Source: Streptomyces rubrogriseus (GTDB lineage: Bacteria > Actinomycetota > Actinomycetes > Streptomycetales > Streptomycetaceae). Taken from it: a stretch of DNA of 64,000 nt. The position numbers and the translations under genes are program-made. The notes under the pieces were generated by a model, which was given only the letters and a program-made list of their open reading frames with translations, searched no databases and was not told where the DNA came from. Of the stretch, positions 35,175 to 43,873 are shown piece after piece. Within the stretch, counting starts at the first letter, position 1, and each line of letters begins with the position of its first letter. Location: positions 992,001 through 1,056,000 of the forward strand of contig NZ_CP116256.1 of the NCBI RefSeq assembly GCF_027947575.1, written 5' to 3'.

Positions 35175-35651
35175 CTACTCGCCGAGGAAACGCTCCAGCG
35201 CCTCGACGACCAGCCGGTGGTCCTCCACCTGCGGCAGCCCGGAGACCGTCACCGCGCCGACGACGCCGACGCCGGCGACGGTGACCGGGAAGGAGCCGCC
35301 GTGCGCCGCGTACGTGTCGGGGTCGAGCCGCGAGGACTCCTCGAAGGTCGTGCCCTTGGCCCGGAAGCGCGCGCCGACCAGGTACGAGGCCGAGCCGTAC
35401 CGCTCCACGACGCGGCGCTTGCGGGCGATCCAGACGTCGTTGTCGGGGGCCGAGCCGGGCAGCGCGGCGTGGAAGAGCTGCTGTCCGGCACGGTGGATGT
35501 CGATGGCGACCGGGGCCTCGCGCTCCCGGGCCAGTTCGACGAGCAGGGAGCCCAGCGCCCACGCGTCGTCGTTGGTGAACCGGCGGAAGACCAGACGGCG
35601 TTCCTGCTCCTCCAGCTCCGCGACGGTGGGGGTGGTCGGTGCGGTGCTCAC
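35175..35651 (-). CDS. UPF0303 (heme-degrading-domain, GlcG/HbpS-like) protein
   Basis: 158 residues from the GTG at 35651. The family core runs VAIDIHRAGQQLFHAALPGS, DNDVWIARKRRVVERYG, YAAHGGSFPVTVAGVGVVGA and ends EDHRLVVEALERFL. Related domains bind heme or small ligands, but UPF0303 has no firm function. The start overlaps the stop of the Gfo/Idh/MocA gene (GTGA), so the two are co-translated. The long open frame continuing upstream is shadow coding of neighbours. Confidence 0.9.
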   Translation of the reverse strand: MSTAPTTPTVAELEEQERRLVFRRFTNDDAWALGSLLVELAREREAPVAIDIHRAGQQLFHAALPGSAPDNDVWIARKRRVVERYGSASYLVGARFRAKGTTFEESSRLDPDTYAAHGGSFPVTVAGVGVVGAVTVSGLPQVEDHRLVVEALERFLGE

Positions 35652-36730
35652 AGGGCCACCACCACTCCGTCGCGGGCGGACCGGCGGGCCGCCTCCAGCA
35701 CGTCCAGGGCGGCGGCCGCCTCCAGCGCGTCCACCGGGTTCGGGCCGCCCTCGCGCAGGGCCCTCGCCACCGCCGCGTAGTACGCGGGGTAGTCGCCCGC
35801 GACGGTCGCCGTCACCTGCCCGCCGCCGGTCAGCGGGGACTCCCCGGCGCCGACGCGGCCCCACAGCGACTCGTCCTCCTCGCCCCAGCCGGGGCCCGGC
35901 CGCTTGCCCTCGCGCAGCGCCGCCTCCTGCGGGTCGAGGCCGTGCTTGACGTAGCCCGCCTTCGAGCCGAGCACCCGGAAACGGGGGCCGAGCTGGGCGG
36001 CGGTGGAGGAGACGTAGAGGTGGGAGCGGACGCCGTTCGCGTGCGTGAGCGCGAGGAACGTGTCGTCGTCCGCCTCCGCGCCCGCCCGCCGGACCACGGA
36101 CTCGGCGTACACCTGCGTGACCGGGCCGAAGAGGACCAGGGCCTGGTCGACGACGTGGCTGCCGAGGTCGTACAGGAGACCGCCGATCTCCGAGGGGTCG
36201 CCGGACTCGCGCCAGCCGCCCTTCGGCTTCGGCCGCCAGCGCTCGAAGCGGGACTCGAAGCGCCACACGTCGCCCAGCGCGTCCTCGGCGAGCAGCTCGC
36301 GCAGGGTGAGGAAGTCGTTGTCCCAGCGGCGGTTCTGGAAGACGGAGAGCAGCAGGCCGCGCTCCTCGGCCAGCGCGGCCAGCGCACGCGCCTCGGCCGC
36401 CGTGCCCGCCACCGGCTTGTCCACCACGACCGGCAGACCGGCCTGAAGGGCCCGGGTCGCGAGCGGCACGTGCGTCTTGTTCGGGGAGGCGACGACGACC
36501 AGGTCCAGCTCGCCGGCCCGGTCGAACAGCTCGTCGGGCGTGGCGACGGTCCGCACGTCCGGGAACTCGGCGCGAGCCTGCTGCTGCCGCTCCGGGTTCG
36601 AGGTGACGACCGTGTCCAGGGCCAGGCCCTCGGTGGCGGCGATCAGCGGGGCGTGGAAGACGGAGCCCGCGAGGCCGTAGCCGACGAGGCCGACGCGCAG
36701 CGGGGGAGTGCCGGGAGGGGTAGCAGTCAT
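35648..36730 (-). CDS. Gfo/Idh/MocA family NAD(P)-dependent oxidoreductase
   Basis: 360 residues. The Rossmann motif LRVGLVGYGLAGSVFHAPLI opens the protein, VVVASPNKTHVPLATRALQ follows, and the catalytic-region motif is VVVDKPVAGTAAEARAL (the EKP-like DKP). The C-terminal beta domain has GGLLYDLGSHVVDQALVLFG with the conserved His. Such enzymes oxidise sugars, inositols or related polyols. The ATG at 36730 places the Rossmann motif near the N-terminus. It is divergent from a ROK repressor with a near-perfect palindrome between, so it is probably sugar-regulated. It is coupled to the UPF0303 gene. Confidence 0.92.
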   Translation of the reverse strand: MTATPPGTPPLRVGLVGYGLAGSVFHAPLIAATEGLALDTVVTSNPERQQQARAEFPDVRTVATPDELFDRAGELDLVVVASPNKTHVPLATRALQAGLPVVVDKPVAGTAAEARALAALAEERGLLLSVFQNRRWDNDFLTLRELLAEDALGDVWRFESRFERWRPKPKGGWRESGDPSEIGGLLYDLGSHVVDQALVLFGPVTQVYAESVVRRAGAEADDDTFLALTHANGVRSHLYVSSTAAQLGPRFRVLGSKAGYVKHGLDPQEAALREGKRPGPGWGEEDESLWGRVGAGESPLTGGGQVTATVAGDYPAYYAAVARALREGGPNPVDALEAAAALDVLEAARRSARDGVVVAL

Positions 36731-36738
36731 GCAACCTA

Positions 36739-36761
36739 CTTTCGCAACGGTGTTGCCAAAG
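36739..36761. promoter_or_regulatory. Candidate ROK operator
   Basis: 23-bp inverted repeat with 10-bp arms CTTTCGCAAC and GTTGCCAAAG (one mismatch) and a 3-bp centre, lying 8 bp before the Gfo/Idh/MocA start and 25 bp before the divergent ROK gene. Confidence 0.6.
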
Positions 36762-36786
36762 TGCAAGCGCCGGAGACAATGGGGGT

Positions 36787-37984
36787 GTGAACAGGACGAT
36801 CGGCGGAGGCACGGCGGGCGGCGCCAATCTGCTCGCCCTGCGCAGCCACAACACCGCCCTGGTGCTCGGCCTGCTGCGCGGCGCCGGTGCCGGGGGGATC
36901 AGCCGGCTGGAGCTCGCCGAGCGCACGGGGCTCACCCCGCAGGCGGTCAGCAAGATCACCGCCCGGCTCCGGGGCGAGGGCCTGGCCGCCGAGGCCGGAC
37001 GCCGCGCGTCCACCGGCGGCAAGCCGCGCACGGTGCTGCGCCTGGTGCCCGGGGCGGGCCACGCCCTCGGCGTCCACCTGGACCGCGACGAGCTGCGTGC
37101 GGTGCTGGTCGACCTCGACGGGGCCGTGGTGGCGGAGCGGCGCGCCCCGCTGGACCTGGGCGCGGGGGCGGAGACCGTGCTGGAGGGGTGGCGCGGGCGG
37201 CGGAGGAACTCGCGGCGGAGGGGCTGGCGCCTGCCGCCCAGCGGGGTGCGGGCGCTCGGCCGCCGGGCGGTGCTCTCGCCGCCGCTCCCACCCTCCTCGG
37301 GCTCGGGGCCGCCCTCCCGGGGCCGCTCGACCATGTCCGCGGTGTGCTGCACCGCGTCACCGGCTTCCCGGAGTGGGACGGCTACCCGCTGCGGGACGCG
37401 CTGGAGCGGCGGCTGGGCGTGCCGGTCGTCGTCGACAAGGACACCAACGCGGCGGCGCTCGGCCTCGCGGTCGGCGGCGCGGGGAACGAGGAGGGCGGGG
37501 GAGGCGCCGGGGCCGGGTCCTTCGCGTATCTGCACCTCGGTACGGGACTCGGCGCCGGGCTCGTCTTCGGCGGCGGCGTGCACCGGGGCGCCCGGACCGG
37601 CGCCGGGGAGTTCGGGCACCAGGTCGTCCAGCTCGACGGGCCGCCCTGCACCTGCGGCGCCCGGGGCTGCATAGAGGCCCTGTGCCTCGCCGCCGTCGCC
37701 CGCGGGGACCTCGCGGAGGCGGCGCGGGTGCTCGGCACGGGCGCCGCGAACCTCGCCGGGCTGCTGGACATCGACCAGGTGCTGCTGGGCGGCCGTACCG
37801 TCGCCGCCGCGCCCGAGGCCTTCGTCCACGGCGTCGGCGCGGTCCTCGACGCCCGCGCCCGGCGCGCGGGCGGTCACGACGGCGCCGTACCGGTGCGGCT
37901 CGCGCCGGGCGGCCCGCGCGGCGTCGCGGAGGGCGCGGCCCAACTCCTGCTCGCCCCCTCTTCGGCCACGCCAATGGCGGCTGA
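36787..37984 (+). pseudogene. ROK family transcriptional repressor with two apparent one-base frameshifts
   Basis: About 400 codons once repaired. The N-terminal winged helix has ISRLELAERTGLTPQAVSKI and TGGKPRTVLRL. The sugar-kinase-like domain has VVVDKDTNAAALGLAV, YLHLGTGLGAGLVFGGGVH, FGHQVVQLDGPPCTCGARGC with the ROK zinc/CxCGxxGC motif, and a final LLGGRTVAAAPEAF. The reading frame changes after codon about 133: one more G in the 37185-37188 run restores VLEGVARAAEELAAEG. It changes again near the end: one more C in 37954-37958 gives LLLAPLFGHANGG and the stop at 37984. Both events are homopolymer deletions, so the gene may be intact in the organism. Confidence 0.75.
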
Positions 37985-38162
37985 CCGCCGTGCCCCCTCG
38001 CGCCGGAGCCGCCCCGCCGGCCCCGGCGCTCGCCCTGGCGTGCCGCGCCGCCACGGGACGGGCCGTCGGCGCGCACCTCGCACCGGGGCCGCCCGCTGGA
38101 GCGGGTGCGCACGCTCCACCGGGGCGACCGCTTCTCCTTCACCACCCACCTGCGCGGCTGAC
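37985..38162 (+). other. Gap between ROK and SDR genes with a possible small coding remnant
   Basis: A plus-strand frame ends RTLHRGDRFSFTTHLRG just before a TGA at 38160-38162, and another frame reads GRAVGAHLAPG before it, so a small coding sequence with one indel may be present. No family recognised. Confidence 0.25.
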
Positions 38163-38173
38163 GAGCACCCTCG

Positions 38174-38872
38174 TCAGGCGGGCTGGCCCAGGGGCCGGAC
38201 GGTCAGGGTGTTGAGGTCGACGCCCGCCGGCTGGTCGAGGGCGAAGCAGACGGCCTCGGCGACGGGCTGGGGAGGCAGGGCGAAGGAGGGAACGTCGGCG
38301 CCCTGCCAGAACGGGGTGTCGATCATGCCGGGGTTGACGAGCGTGACACCGATGCCGCGGGTCGTGGCGTGCAGGCGCAGGTTCTCGGCGAGTCCGGTGG
38401 TGGCCCACTTGGTGGCCGAGTAGAGGTTGGCGGGGGAGTTCTTCAACCCGGCGACGCTGCCGATGAGCACCAGCCGTCCGCCGGTGGCCTCGAGGTGGGG
38501 CAGGGTGGCGTGGGCCAGCAGCGCGGGGCCGAGGACGTTGGTGAGGACCATGGGCGACCACAGCGTCGGGTCGCCGTCCCCGACGGAGCCGCCGGACATG
38601 AACCCGGCGTTGGCCACCGCCGCGTCGAGGGCGCCGAAGTGCGCCACGGTACGGGTCACGGCCGACTCGGTGGCCTGCCAGTCCGCCGCGTCCGCGACCA
38701 GGCCGAGCAGCCGGTCGGGGTGACCGGCCTCGTCGAGGAAGGCCTTCAGCCGGCCCTCGTCGCGGCCGGTCACGGCCACGCGGTGGCCGCGGTCGAGGAG
38801 CAGCCGGGCGGTGTGGGCGCCGATACCACTGGTGGCGCCGGTGATCAGTACGGTCTTGCTGGTCATAGTCAT
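38174..38872 (-). CDS. Short-chain dehydrogenase/reductase
   Basis: 232 residues. Classical SDR motifs: VLITGATSGIGAHTARLL (TGxxxGIG), AAVANAGFMSGG (NAG), Ser in VLIGSVAGLKN and YSATKWATTGLAENL (YxxxK), with NPGMIDTPFW after it. NADP(H) dependence is suggested by the Arg of VTGRDEGR. The substrate is unknown. I take the ATG at 38872, which has GGGAG at 7 nt; an ATG at 38878 is the alternative. It diverges from the XRE regulator at 39014. Confidence 0.92.
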   Translation of the reverse strand: MTMTSKTVLITGATSGIGAHTARLLLDRGHRVAVTGRDEGRLKAFLDEAGHPDRLLGLVADAADWQATESAVTRTVAHFGALDAAVANAGFMSGGSVGDGDPTLWSPMVLTNVLGPALLAHATLPHLEATGGRLVLIGSVAGLKNSPANLYSATKWATTGLAENLRLHATTRGIGVTLVNPGMIDTPFWQGADVPSFALPPQPVAEAVCFALDQPAGVDLNTLTVRPLGQPA

Positions 38873-39013
38873 GGTCATGCTCCCTGTGCGTGGAGGGGGA
38901 TGACCCCACGAAAGCGGTGCCGTCGGAAGCGGACAAGGTCGCGTTTATGGGGGGTACGGACCCAACCTCCCTCCGTCCCCCGCCGTCGGCCGGACCATGG
39001 GTAGCGTGGACGG

Positions 39014-39940
39014 ATGGACTCTCCGCCCGGCCGGCACAACCGCTCGGACATCCGCGACTTCCTCGTCAGCCGGCGCGCCAGGCTCACCCCGGAGCGGGTC
39101 GGACTGCCCACCGGTCCACGACGCCGGGTTCCGGGGCTGCGCCGCGAGGAGGTCGCGGCCCTCGCCGGCGTGAGCACCGAGTGGTACACGCGGCTGGAGA
39201 AGGGCCACGTCGGCGGCGTCTCCGAGGAGGTGCTGGAAGCGGTCGCGCGGGCCCTGCGCCTCGACGAGGACGAGCGCACCTACCTGCTCGACCTGGCCAG
39301 AGCGGCCCGCCCCGCCCGCCGCAGGTCGCCGTCGGCCCGCCGCAAGGACGTCGCGATCCCGCCCTCCGTCCAGTGGATGGTGGACTCCATGACCATGGCC
39401 CCCGCCTTCGTGCGCAGCGGCCGTCTGGACATCGTCGCGAGCAACGCGCTGTGCAGGGCCCTGTACGCACCCATGTTCGGCAGCGACACCACCCGCGACC
39501 GGGGCCGCGCCAATTTCCCCCGCTACTTCTTCCTCGACCCCGGCTCCCGCGACTTCTTCGTCGACTGGGAGGAAGGCGCGAGGGCCACGGTCGCCGTGCT
39601 CCGCGCCGAGGCCGGACGCGAACCCCACGACCGGGCCCTGCGCGAGCTGGTCGGCGAACTGGCCACGCTCAGCCCGGACTTCCGCACCATGTGGGCCAGT
39701 CACGACGTCCGCATCCGTCACGAAGGCGTCAAGCGGCTGGACCATCCCGAAGTCGGCCGCCTGGAGATGACCTTCCGCCAGCTGGACCTGCCCCTGCCCC
39801 AACGGGCCGTCCACGACCTGATCGTCTACACGGCCGAGCCGGGCACTCCCTGGGAGGACCGCCTCAAACTCCTCGCCAGTTGGGCAGCACCACGGGCCAC
39901 GCCCGCGAAGCCCGCCTGGAAGGAAGCCACCGGAAGCTGA
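39014..39940 (+). CDS. XRE family regulator with MmyB-like ligand-binding domain
   Basis: 308 residues. The helix-turn-helix lies in LRREEVAALAGVSTEWYTRL (about residues 45-64), preceded by FLVSRRARLTPERVGLP, the standard opening of this family. The C-terminal MmyB-like domain (PAFVRSGRLDIVASNALCRA, NFPRYFFLDPGSRDFFVDWE) is PAS-like and can bind fatty-acid-type ligands. In Streptomyces these regulators usually sit beside a divergent SDR gene they repress, exactly as here (38174-38872). Confidence 0.93.
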   Translation: MDSPPGRHNRSDIRDFLVSRRARLTPERVGLPTGPRRRVPGLRREEVAALAGVSTEWYTRLEKGHVGGVSEEVLEAVARALRLDEDERTYLLDLARAARPARRRSPSARRKDVAIPPSVQWMVDSMTMAPAFVRSGRLDIVASNALCRALYAPMFGSDTTRDRGRANFPRYFFLDPGSRDFFVDWEEGARATVAVLRAEAGREPHDRALRELVGELATLSPDFRTMWASHDVRIRHEGVKRLDHPEVGRLEMTFRQLDLPLPQRAVHDLIVYTAEPGTPWEDRLKLLASWAAPRATPAKPAWKEATGS

Positions 39941-40015
39941 GACGGCCGTTCCCACAAGATCCCGCACTGTCTAGGCTGGGGCGCACGCAGGACCGCGCAG
40001 GCAGGAGACCCGCAC

Positions 40016-40795
40016 ATGGCAGACCGCAAGCCCATCGAGTCGTGGCTCACCGACATGGACGGGGTCCTCATCCACGAAGGCGTGCCGATCCCCGGCGCCG
40101 ACGCCTTCATCAAGAGGCTCCGCGAGTCCGGCAAGCCCTTCCTGGTCCTGACCAACAACTCGATCTACACCCCGCGCGACCTGCACGCCCGGCTGCGCCG
40201 CATGGGGCTGGAAGTGCCGATCGAGTCCATCTGGACCTCGGCGCTGGCCACCGCCCAGTTCCTGGAGGACCAGCGGCCCGGCGGCTCGGCGTACGTCATC
40301 GGCGAGGCGGGACTGACCACGGCCCTGCACGACATCGGCTACATCCTCACCGACCACGACCCCGACTACGTGGTCCTCGGCGAGACCCGCACCTACTCCT
40401 TCGAGGCCATGACGAAGGCGGTACGGCTGATCAACGCCGGCGCCCGCTTCATCTGCACCAACCCCGACGAGACCGGCCCCTCCACCGAGGGGCCGCTCCC
40501 GGCGACCGGCGCGGTGGCCGCCCTGATCACCAAGGCGACCGGCAAGCAGCCGTACTTCGCGGGCAAGCCCAACCCGCTGATGATGCGCACCGGGCTCAAC
40601 GCGATCGGCGCGCACTCCGAGACCAGCGCGATGATCGGCGACCGCATGGACACCGACGTGCTGGCCGGCATGGAGGCCGGGATGCAGACCTTCCTCGTGC
40701 TGACCGGTCTGACCCGGCCCGAGCAGGTCGAGAACTTCCCGTACCGCCCGTCCCAGGTGGTCGACTCCATCGCGGACCTCGTGGAACGGGTCTGA
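40016..40795 (+). CDS. HAD-IIA family phosphatase (NagD-like)
   Basis: 259 residues. HAD motif I WLTDMDGVLIHEGVPIP, motif II FLVLTNNSIYTPRDLHARL, motif III with KPNPLMMRTGL and motif IV MIGDRMDTDVLAGMEAGM, in NagD-type order with the C2a cap between. These enzymes dephosphorylate nucleotides or sugar phosphates. AGGAGACCCGCAC precedes the ATG. It stands alone; the last segment ends near the stop without extension. Confidence 0.93.
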   Translation: MADRKPIESWLTDMDGVLIHEGVPIPGADAFIKRLRESGKPFLVLTNNSIYTPRDLHARLRRMGLEVPIESIWTSALATAQFLEDQRPGGSAYVIGEAGLTTALHDIGYILTDHDPDYVVLGETRTYSFEAMTKAVRLINAGARFICTNPDETGPSTEGPLPATGAVAALITKATGKQPYFAGKPNPLMMRTGLNAIGAHSETSAMIGDRMDTDVLAGMEAGMQTFLVLTGLTRPEQVENFPYRPSQVVDSIADLVERV

Positions 40796-40898
40796 AACGC
40801 GGATTTCCTCCGCATGACCCGATTGGAGCAGCCTCGGGGCCGCGCAGGATGCGGTGCCGGGGCTCACGGGGGAGCCTCCAGGTAACTGGAGGTACACG

Positions 40899-41453
40899 AT
40901 GGGCTCACTGAAAGTCACACTCTGTGCGGGTGCCGCGCTGGCCACCGCGTTGTGCGCACCGGCGGCCTACACCTACGCGGCCGACGGCGGCGGCGTCTCC
41001 GTGTCGCCGTCCTCGCCCGCCCCCGGCACCGCCGTCACGCTCCGCGTGCCCGACTGCACCGAGAAGACGGCCGTCGCCGTGTCCGCGGCCTTCGAGTCGG
41101 ACGTACGGCTCAGCCTGGCCGCGGGGGACGGCGTCCTCGTCGGCTCCAGCCAGGTCCGCACCAGCGTGCGGGCCGGTGCGTACGCAGTGCAGGTCAAGTG
41201 CGGCGAGCAGGCGCGCAAGGGCACCATCACCGTCCACGACGAGCGGCGCCCGTCCACCCACGCCTCGCCCGTCGCCCCCGTCGACGCGGGCGGCGGCGGC
41301 ACCGCGGAGCTGGCCGCGTCGGACGCCGGGGACGGGGCGCGCGTCGATCCCCCCGGCACGGCGCACACCGTGACCGGTCTGGTGCTCGCGGGCATCGCCG
41401 CCGTCGCCGTGGCACTGCGCAGCGTCCGCAGCCGGAGCCGCGGGACGGACTGA
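40899..41453 (+). CDS. Secreted protein with C-terminal membrane anchor, sortase-linked
   Basis: 184 residues. A signal peptide (KVTLCAGAALATALCAPAAY, cleavage probably after TYA) precedes an Ig-like extracellular region (VSVSPSSPAPGTAVTLRVPD, QVKCGEQARKGTITVHDE) with two Cys that may pair. A Gly/Ala linker, a C-terminal hydrophobic helix TVTGLVLAGIAAVAVAL and a basic RSRSRG tail follow. The tail layout is that of sortase substrates, but no LPXTG or LAXTG motif is visible. It is 2 bp upstream of the class F sortase gene and so operonic. GGAGGTACACG precedes the ATG. Confidence 0.85.
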   Translation: MGSLKVTLCAGAALATALCAPAAYTYAADGGGVSVSPSSPAPGTAVTLRVPDCTEKTAVAVSAAFESDVRLSLAAGDGVLVGSSQVRTSVRAGAYAVQVKCGEQARKGTITVHDERRPSTHASPVAPVDAGGGGTAELAASDAGDGARVDPPGTAHTVTGLVLAGIAAVAVALRSVRSRSRGTD

Positions 41454-41455
41454 CC

Positions 41456-42208
41456 ATGTCCGAACAGGACGAGCAGGACACCGGACGGACGCCCGCGTCG
41501 GGGCCCGCGCGGGAGGCCGCCTCGGAGGCCACACCGCCGCCCGCTGCCCCCGGCGGGCGCCTGGTCACCGGCATCGCCTGGGTGGTGCTGCTCCTCGGGC
41601 TGTGGCTCTGGGGCCGCGAGGCCACCGACGTGCGCGAGGGCATATCGCGGCCGGCCACCGGGGACATGGCTGCCGCCGGGCGGCCCCCCGACGTCCCGCT
41701 GCCCCCGGCCCACGCGCCCCTCGACGACGCCCGGCCGCAGCGGCTCGACGTCCCCGGACTCGACATCGACGCCCCCGTCGTGGCCCGCGGTCTCGACGCC
41801 GAGGGCGCCATCGAACCACCGCCCTTCGACCAGCCCGGCACCGTCGGCTGGTACGCGGCCGGGGTCGCCCCCGGAGCCGCCGGGACCGCCCTGCTGGTCG
41901 GGCACGTCGACACCGAGACCCGGCCCGCCGTGTTCTACCGGCTCAGCACCCTCGAACCCGGCCAGACGATCCGGGTGGCCCGCGACGACGACGAGGTCGC
42001 CGAGTTCACCGTCGACGACGTCCAGGTCCTCACCCGCGACGGCTTCGACGCCCAGCAGGCCTACGGACCCCGCGACACGGGCCGCTCCGAGCTCCGCCTC
42101 ATCACCTGCGGCGGCACCTTCGACCACACCACCGACAGCTACACGGCCAACGTCGTCGTCTCCGCCTACCTGACCGGAACCGGCTCCGCCGGCCACGTCA
42201 CCCGGTGA
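41456..42208 (+). CDS. Class F sortase
   Basis: 250 residues. An N-terminal membrane helix (GIAWVVLLLGLWLWG, about 39-53) precedes a sortase fold: PGLDIDAPVVARGLDAEGAI, TALLVGHVDTETRPAVFYRL with catalytic His150, and LRLITCGGTFDHTTDSYTAN with catalytic Cys218. The segment after the Cys lacks the usual nearby Arg; Arg214, just before it in LRLITC, is the closest. Class F enzymes are actinobacterial transpeptidases with few known substrates. It is operonic with the anchored secreted protein and converges with the LysR gene, overlapping it by 11 bp. Confidence 0.9.
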   Translation: MSEQDEQDTGRTPASGPAREAASEATPPPAAPGGRLVTGIAWVVLLLGLWLWGREATDVREGISRPATGDMAAAGRPPDVPLPPAHAPLDDARPQRLDVPGLDIDAPVVARGLDAEGAIEPPPFDQPGTVGWYAAGVAPGAAGTALLVGHVDTETRPAVFYRLSTLEPGQTIRVARDDDEVAEFTVDDVQVLTRDGFDAQQAYGPRDTGRSELRLITCGGTFDHTTDSYTANVVVSAYLTGTGSAGHVTR

Positions 42209-43091
42209 GCGGTCCCGTGTCCCGGGCCGCCTTCGCGAGGGCACGGACCAGCGCCGTTTCCCCGGCCGTCGGCCAGATCAGGGCCCAGCTCGCCGTCGGA
42301 GCGTCGTACGGGCGGAGATAACGCAGGCCGCGCCACTGGTAATAGCGTGCGGCGTCGCCGTGGACGAGGCTGATCGCCCCGCCCGCCGCGACCACGGCGG
42401 CGAGCTCCTGGAACGAGGAGACCGTCGGGCCGCGCCGGGTGGGCCGGCCGCCGGGGGTGTGGGTGGGCACGAGCGTCTGCTGCCAGTACTCGGGGATGGC
42501 GGTGGCGGAGTGCGGCAGGGGCCAGTCGGCCAGGTCCTCCATGCTGACGGCGGCGCGGCGGGTGAGGGGGTGGTCGGTGGCGACCATGAGAAGCAGGGGT
42601 TCGGTCACGACGACCGGGCCGACGGTGAGATCCGGTTCACGGACCGGCAGCCAGGCGGTCGCCACGTCCACCGAGCCGTTCCGGAGCGGGCCGAAGGGGT
42701 CCGTGAAGATGACCTCCCGAATGCGCAGGGCGACCTCGGGGTGCCGGCTGCGGAACAGGTCGAGCAGGTGTGCGTGGTCGTGAGCCTGGGAACCGTGCAG
42801 GCCGAGAGTGAGCGTGCCGGTCGAGCCACGGGCGGCAGCGGTGGCCGCGCGGGTGCCGTCGAGTATCTGCTGGTAGCCCGCGCCGAGATCGCGCCGCAGT
42901 TGTGCGCCGATGGCGGTCAGTTCGACCTTGCGGCTGCTCCGGGCGAAGAGGGGCGCCCCGATCCTGCGCTCCTGCTTGGCGATCGACTGGCTCACCCGCG
43001 CCTGCGACACGTGCAGCCGGTCCGCGGTCCGGCCGAAGTGCAGCTCCTCGGCCAGCGTCAGGAAGATCTCGATGTCCCGCAGTTCCACCAC
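42198..43091 (-). CDS. LysR family transcriptional regulator
   Basis: 297 residues. The N-terminal winged helix is typical: ELRDIEIFLTLAEELHFGRT, then RLHVSQARVSQSIAKQERRI and RSSRKVELTAIGAQL. The effector-binding domain follows (GTLTLGLHGSQAHDHAHLL, AAVVAAGGAISLVHGD). The ligand is unknown. It is divergent from the lipoprotein gene at 43208, with a T-N11-A-type palindrome at 43111-43128. The start is one of two adjacent GTG codons (43091, 43088). Confidence 0.93.
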   Translation of the reverse strand: MVELRDIEIFLTLAEELHFGRTADRLHVSQARVSQSIAKQERRIGAPLFARSSRKVELTAIGAQLRRDLGAGYQQILDGTRAATAAARGSTGTLTLGLHGSQAHDHAHLLDLFRSRHPEVALRIREVIFTDPFGPLRNGSVDVATAWLPVREPDLTVGPVVVTEPLLLMVATDHPLTRRAAVSMEDLADWPLPHSATAIPEYWQQTLVPTHTPGGRPTRRGPTVSSFQELAAVVAAGGAISLVHGDAARYYQWRGLRYLRPYDAPTASWALIWPTAGETALVRALAKAARDTGPLTG

Positions 43092-43110
43092 TTGCCCCCG
43101 GTCCGTCAGC

Positions 43111-43128
43111 GATAACAGCTGGGTTATC
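43111..43128. promoter_or_regulatory. Candidate LysR-type operator
   Basis: GATAAC-N6-GTTATC, a perfect 6-bp inverted repeat 20 bp before the LysR start; AT-rich for this genome and with the T-N11-A geometry of LysR boxes. Confidence 0.5.
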
Positions 43129-43207
43129 AGACCATGTGCAGCGGGAGATTGTTCGCGCCCCTCCCGCCCCGCATCCTGGGTCGGACGCAGGGCGGCAAGG
43201 AGAAGAA

Positions 43208-43792
43208 ATGCGGATGCGGGGCGTGGTCACGGTGGTTGCGGCGGTTCTGACGCTGACGGCGGTCGGCGGCTGCGGCGACGACGAGGGCGGCGGGAGTACG
43301 GGGGCCGGCGGCGGGGGCTACGGGCAGTCCGCGGGCAGCGGGGGACGGCTCATGGACACCGAGCCGCAAGGCCGTCCGAGCGCCCCCACCATGGCCGACA
43401 TCGAGGCGTTCGTCAGCACCCGCACCACATGCACCGATCTGCACATGGAGGACCGGGACTCCGACCACGAGGACGACCCGGAGGCCGAGGCGACCGGCAA
43501 GCTGTGGGGCATCAAGGAGCGCGCCGTCTGCTGGGACGCGAAGCGCATGGGGGTCACGCTCATGTCCGTCGACGACATGAAGAGCTTCCAGACCCAGGCG
43601 CGCAAGCGCGGCCCCGCCGGGTACCTCGTCGGGGAGGACTTCGTCGTCACGGGTGGCCCCTCGACGCGGGCCGACCTCAGGGGGTCCGGGCTCCTCGCCC
43701 TCGTCTGCGACCCGGAGACCGAGATCCCCAGCGGCTACACGAAGGAGAAGGGCCTCGTGGACGGTTGCACGCTGACCGATTTCTTCTCCTGA
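43208..43792 (+). CDS. Predicted lipoprotein
   Basis: 194 residues. Signal peptide with basic MRMRG, a hydrophobic core VVTVVAAVLTLTAVG and lipobox AVGGC, followed by an acidic/Gly-rich linker and a compact domain of about 120 residues with four Cys (TTCTDLHM, AVCWDAK, LVCDPE, DGCTL). This layout is common among Streptomyces lipoproteins of unknown role. AAGGAGAAGAA precedes the ATG. It is divergent from LysR. No family name recognised. Confidence 0.85.
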   Translation: MRMRGVVTVVAAVLTLTAVGGCGDDEGGGSTGAGGGGYGQSAGSGGRLMDTEPQGRPSAPTMADIEAFVSTRTTCTDLHMEDRDSDHEDDPEAEATGKLWGIKERAVCWDAKRMGVTLMSVDDMKSFQTQARKRGPAGYLVGEDFVVTGGPSTRADLRGSGLLALVCDPETEIPSGYTKEKGLVDGCTLTDFFS

Positions 43793-43873
43793 CGCCCGTC
43801 GACCGATGACCCCGTGGGCGCACGAGGCGTATGTCAGGATTGAGCCTCGGAACAGTGCACCCAGGGGGGTTGG

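Noticed and set aside
35652..38054. Upstream extension of the UPF0303 frame giving a 959-residue protein
   Set aside because: The extension overlaps the Gfo/Idh/MocA and ROK genes and is low-complexity; the GTGA-coupled start at 35651 gives the normal family length.
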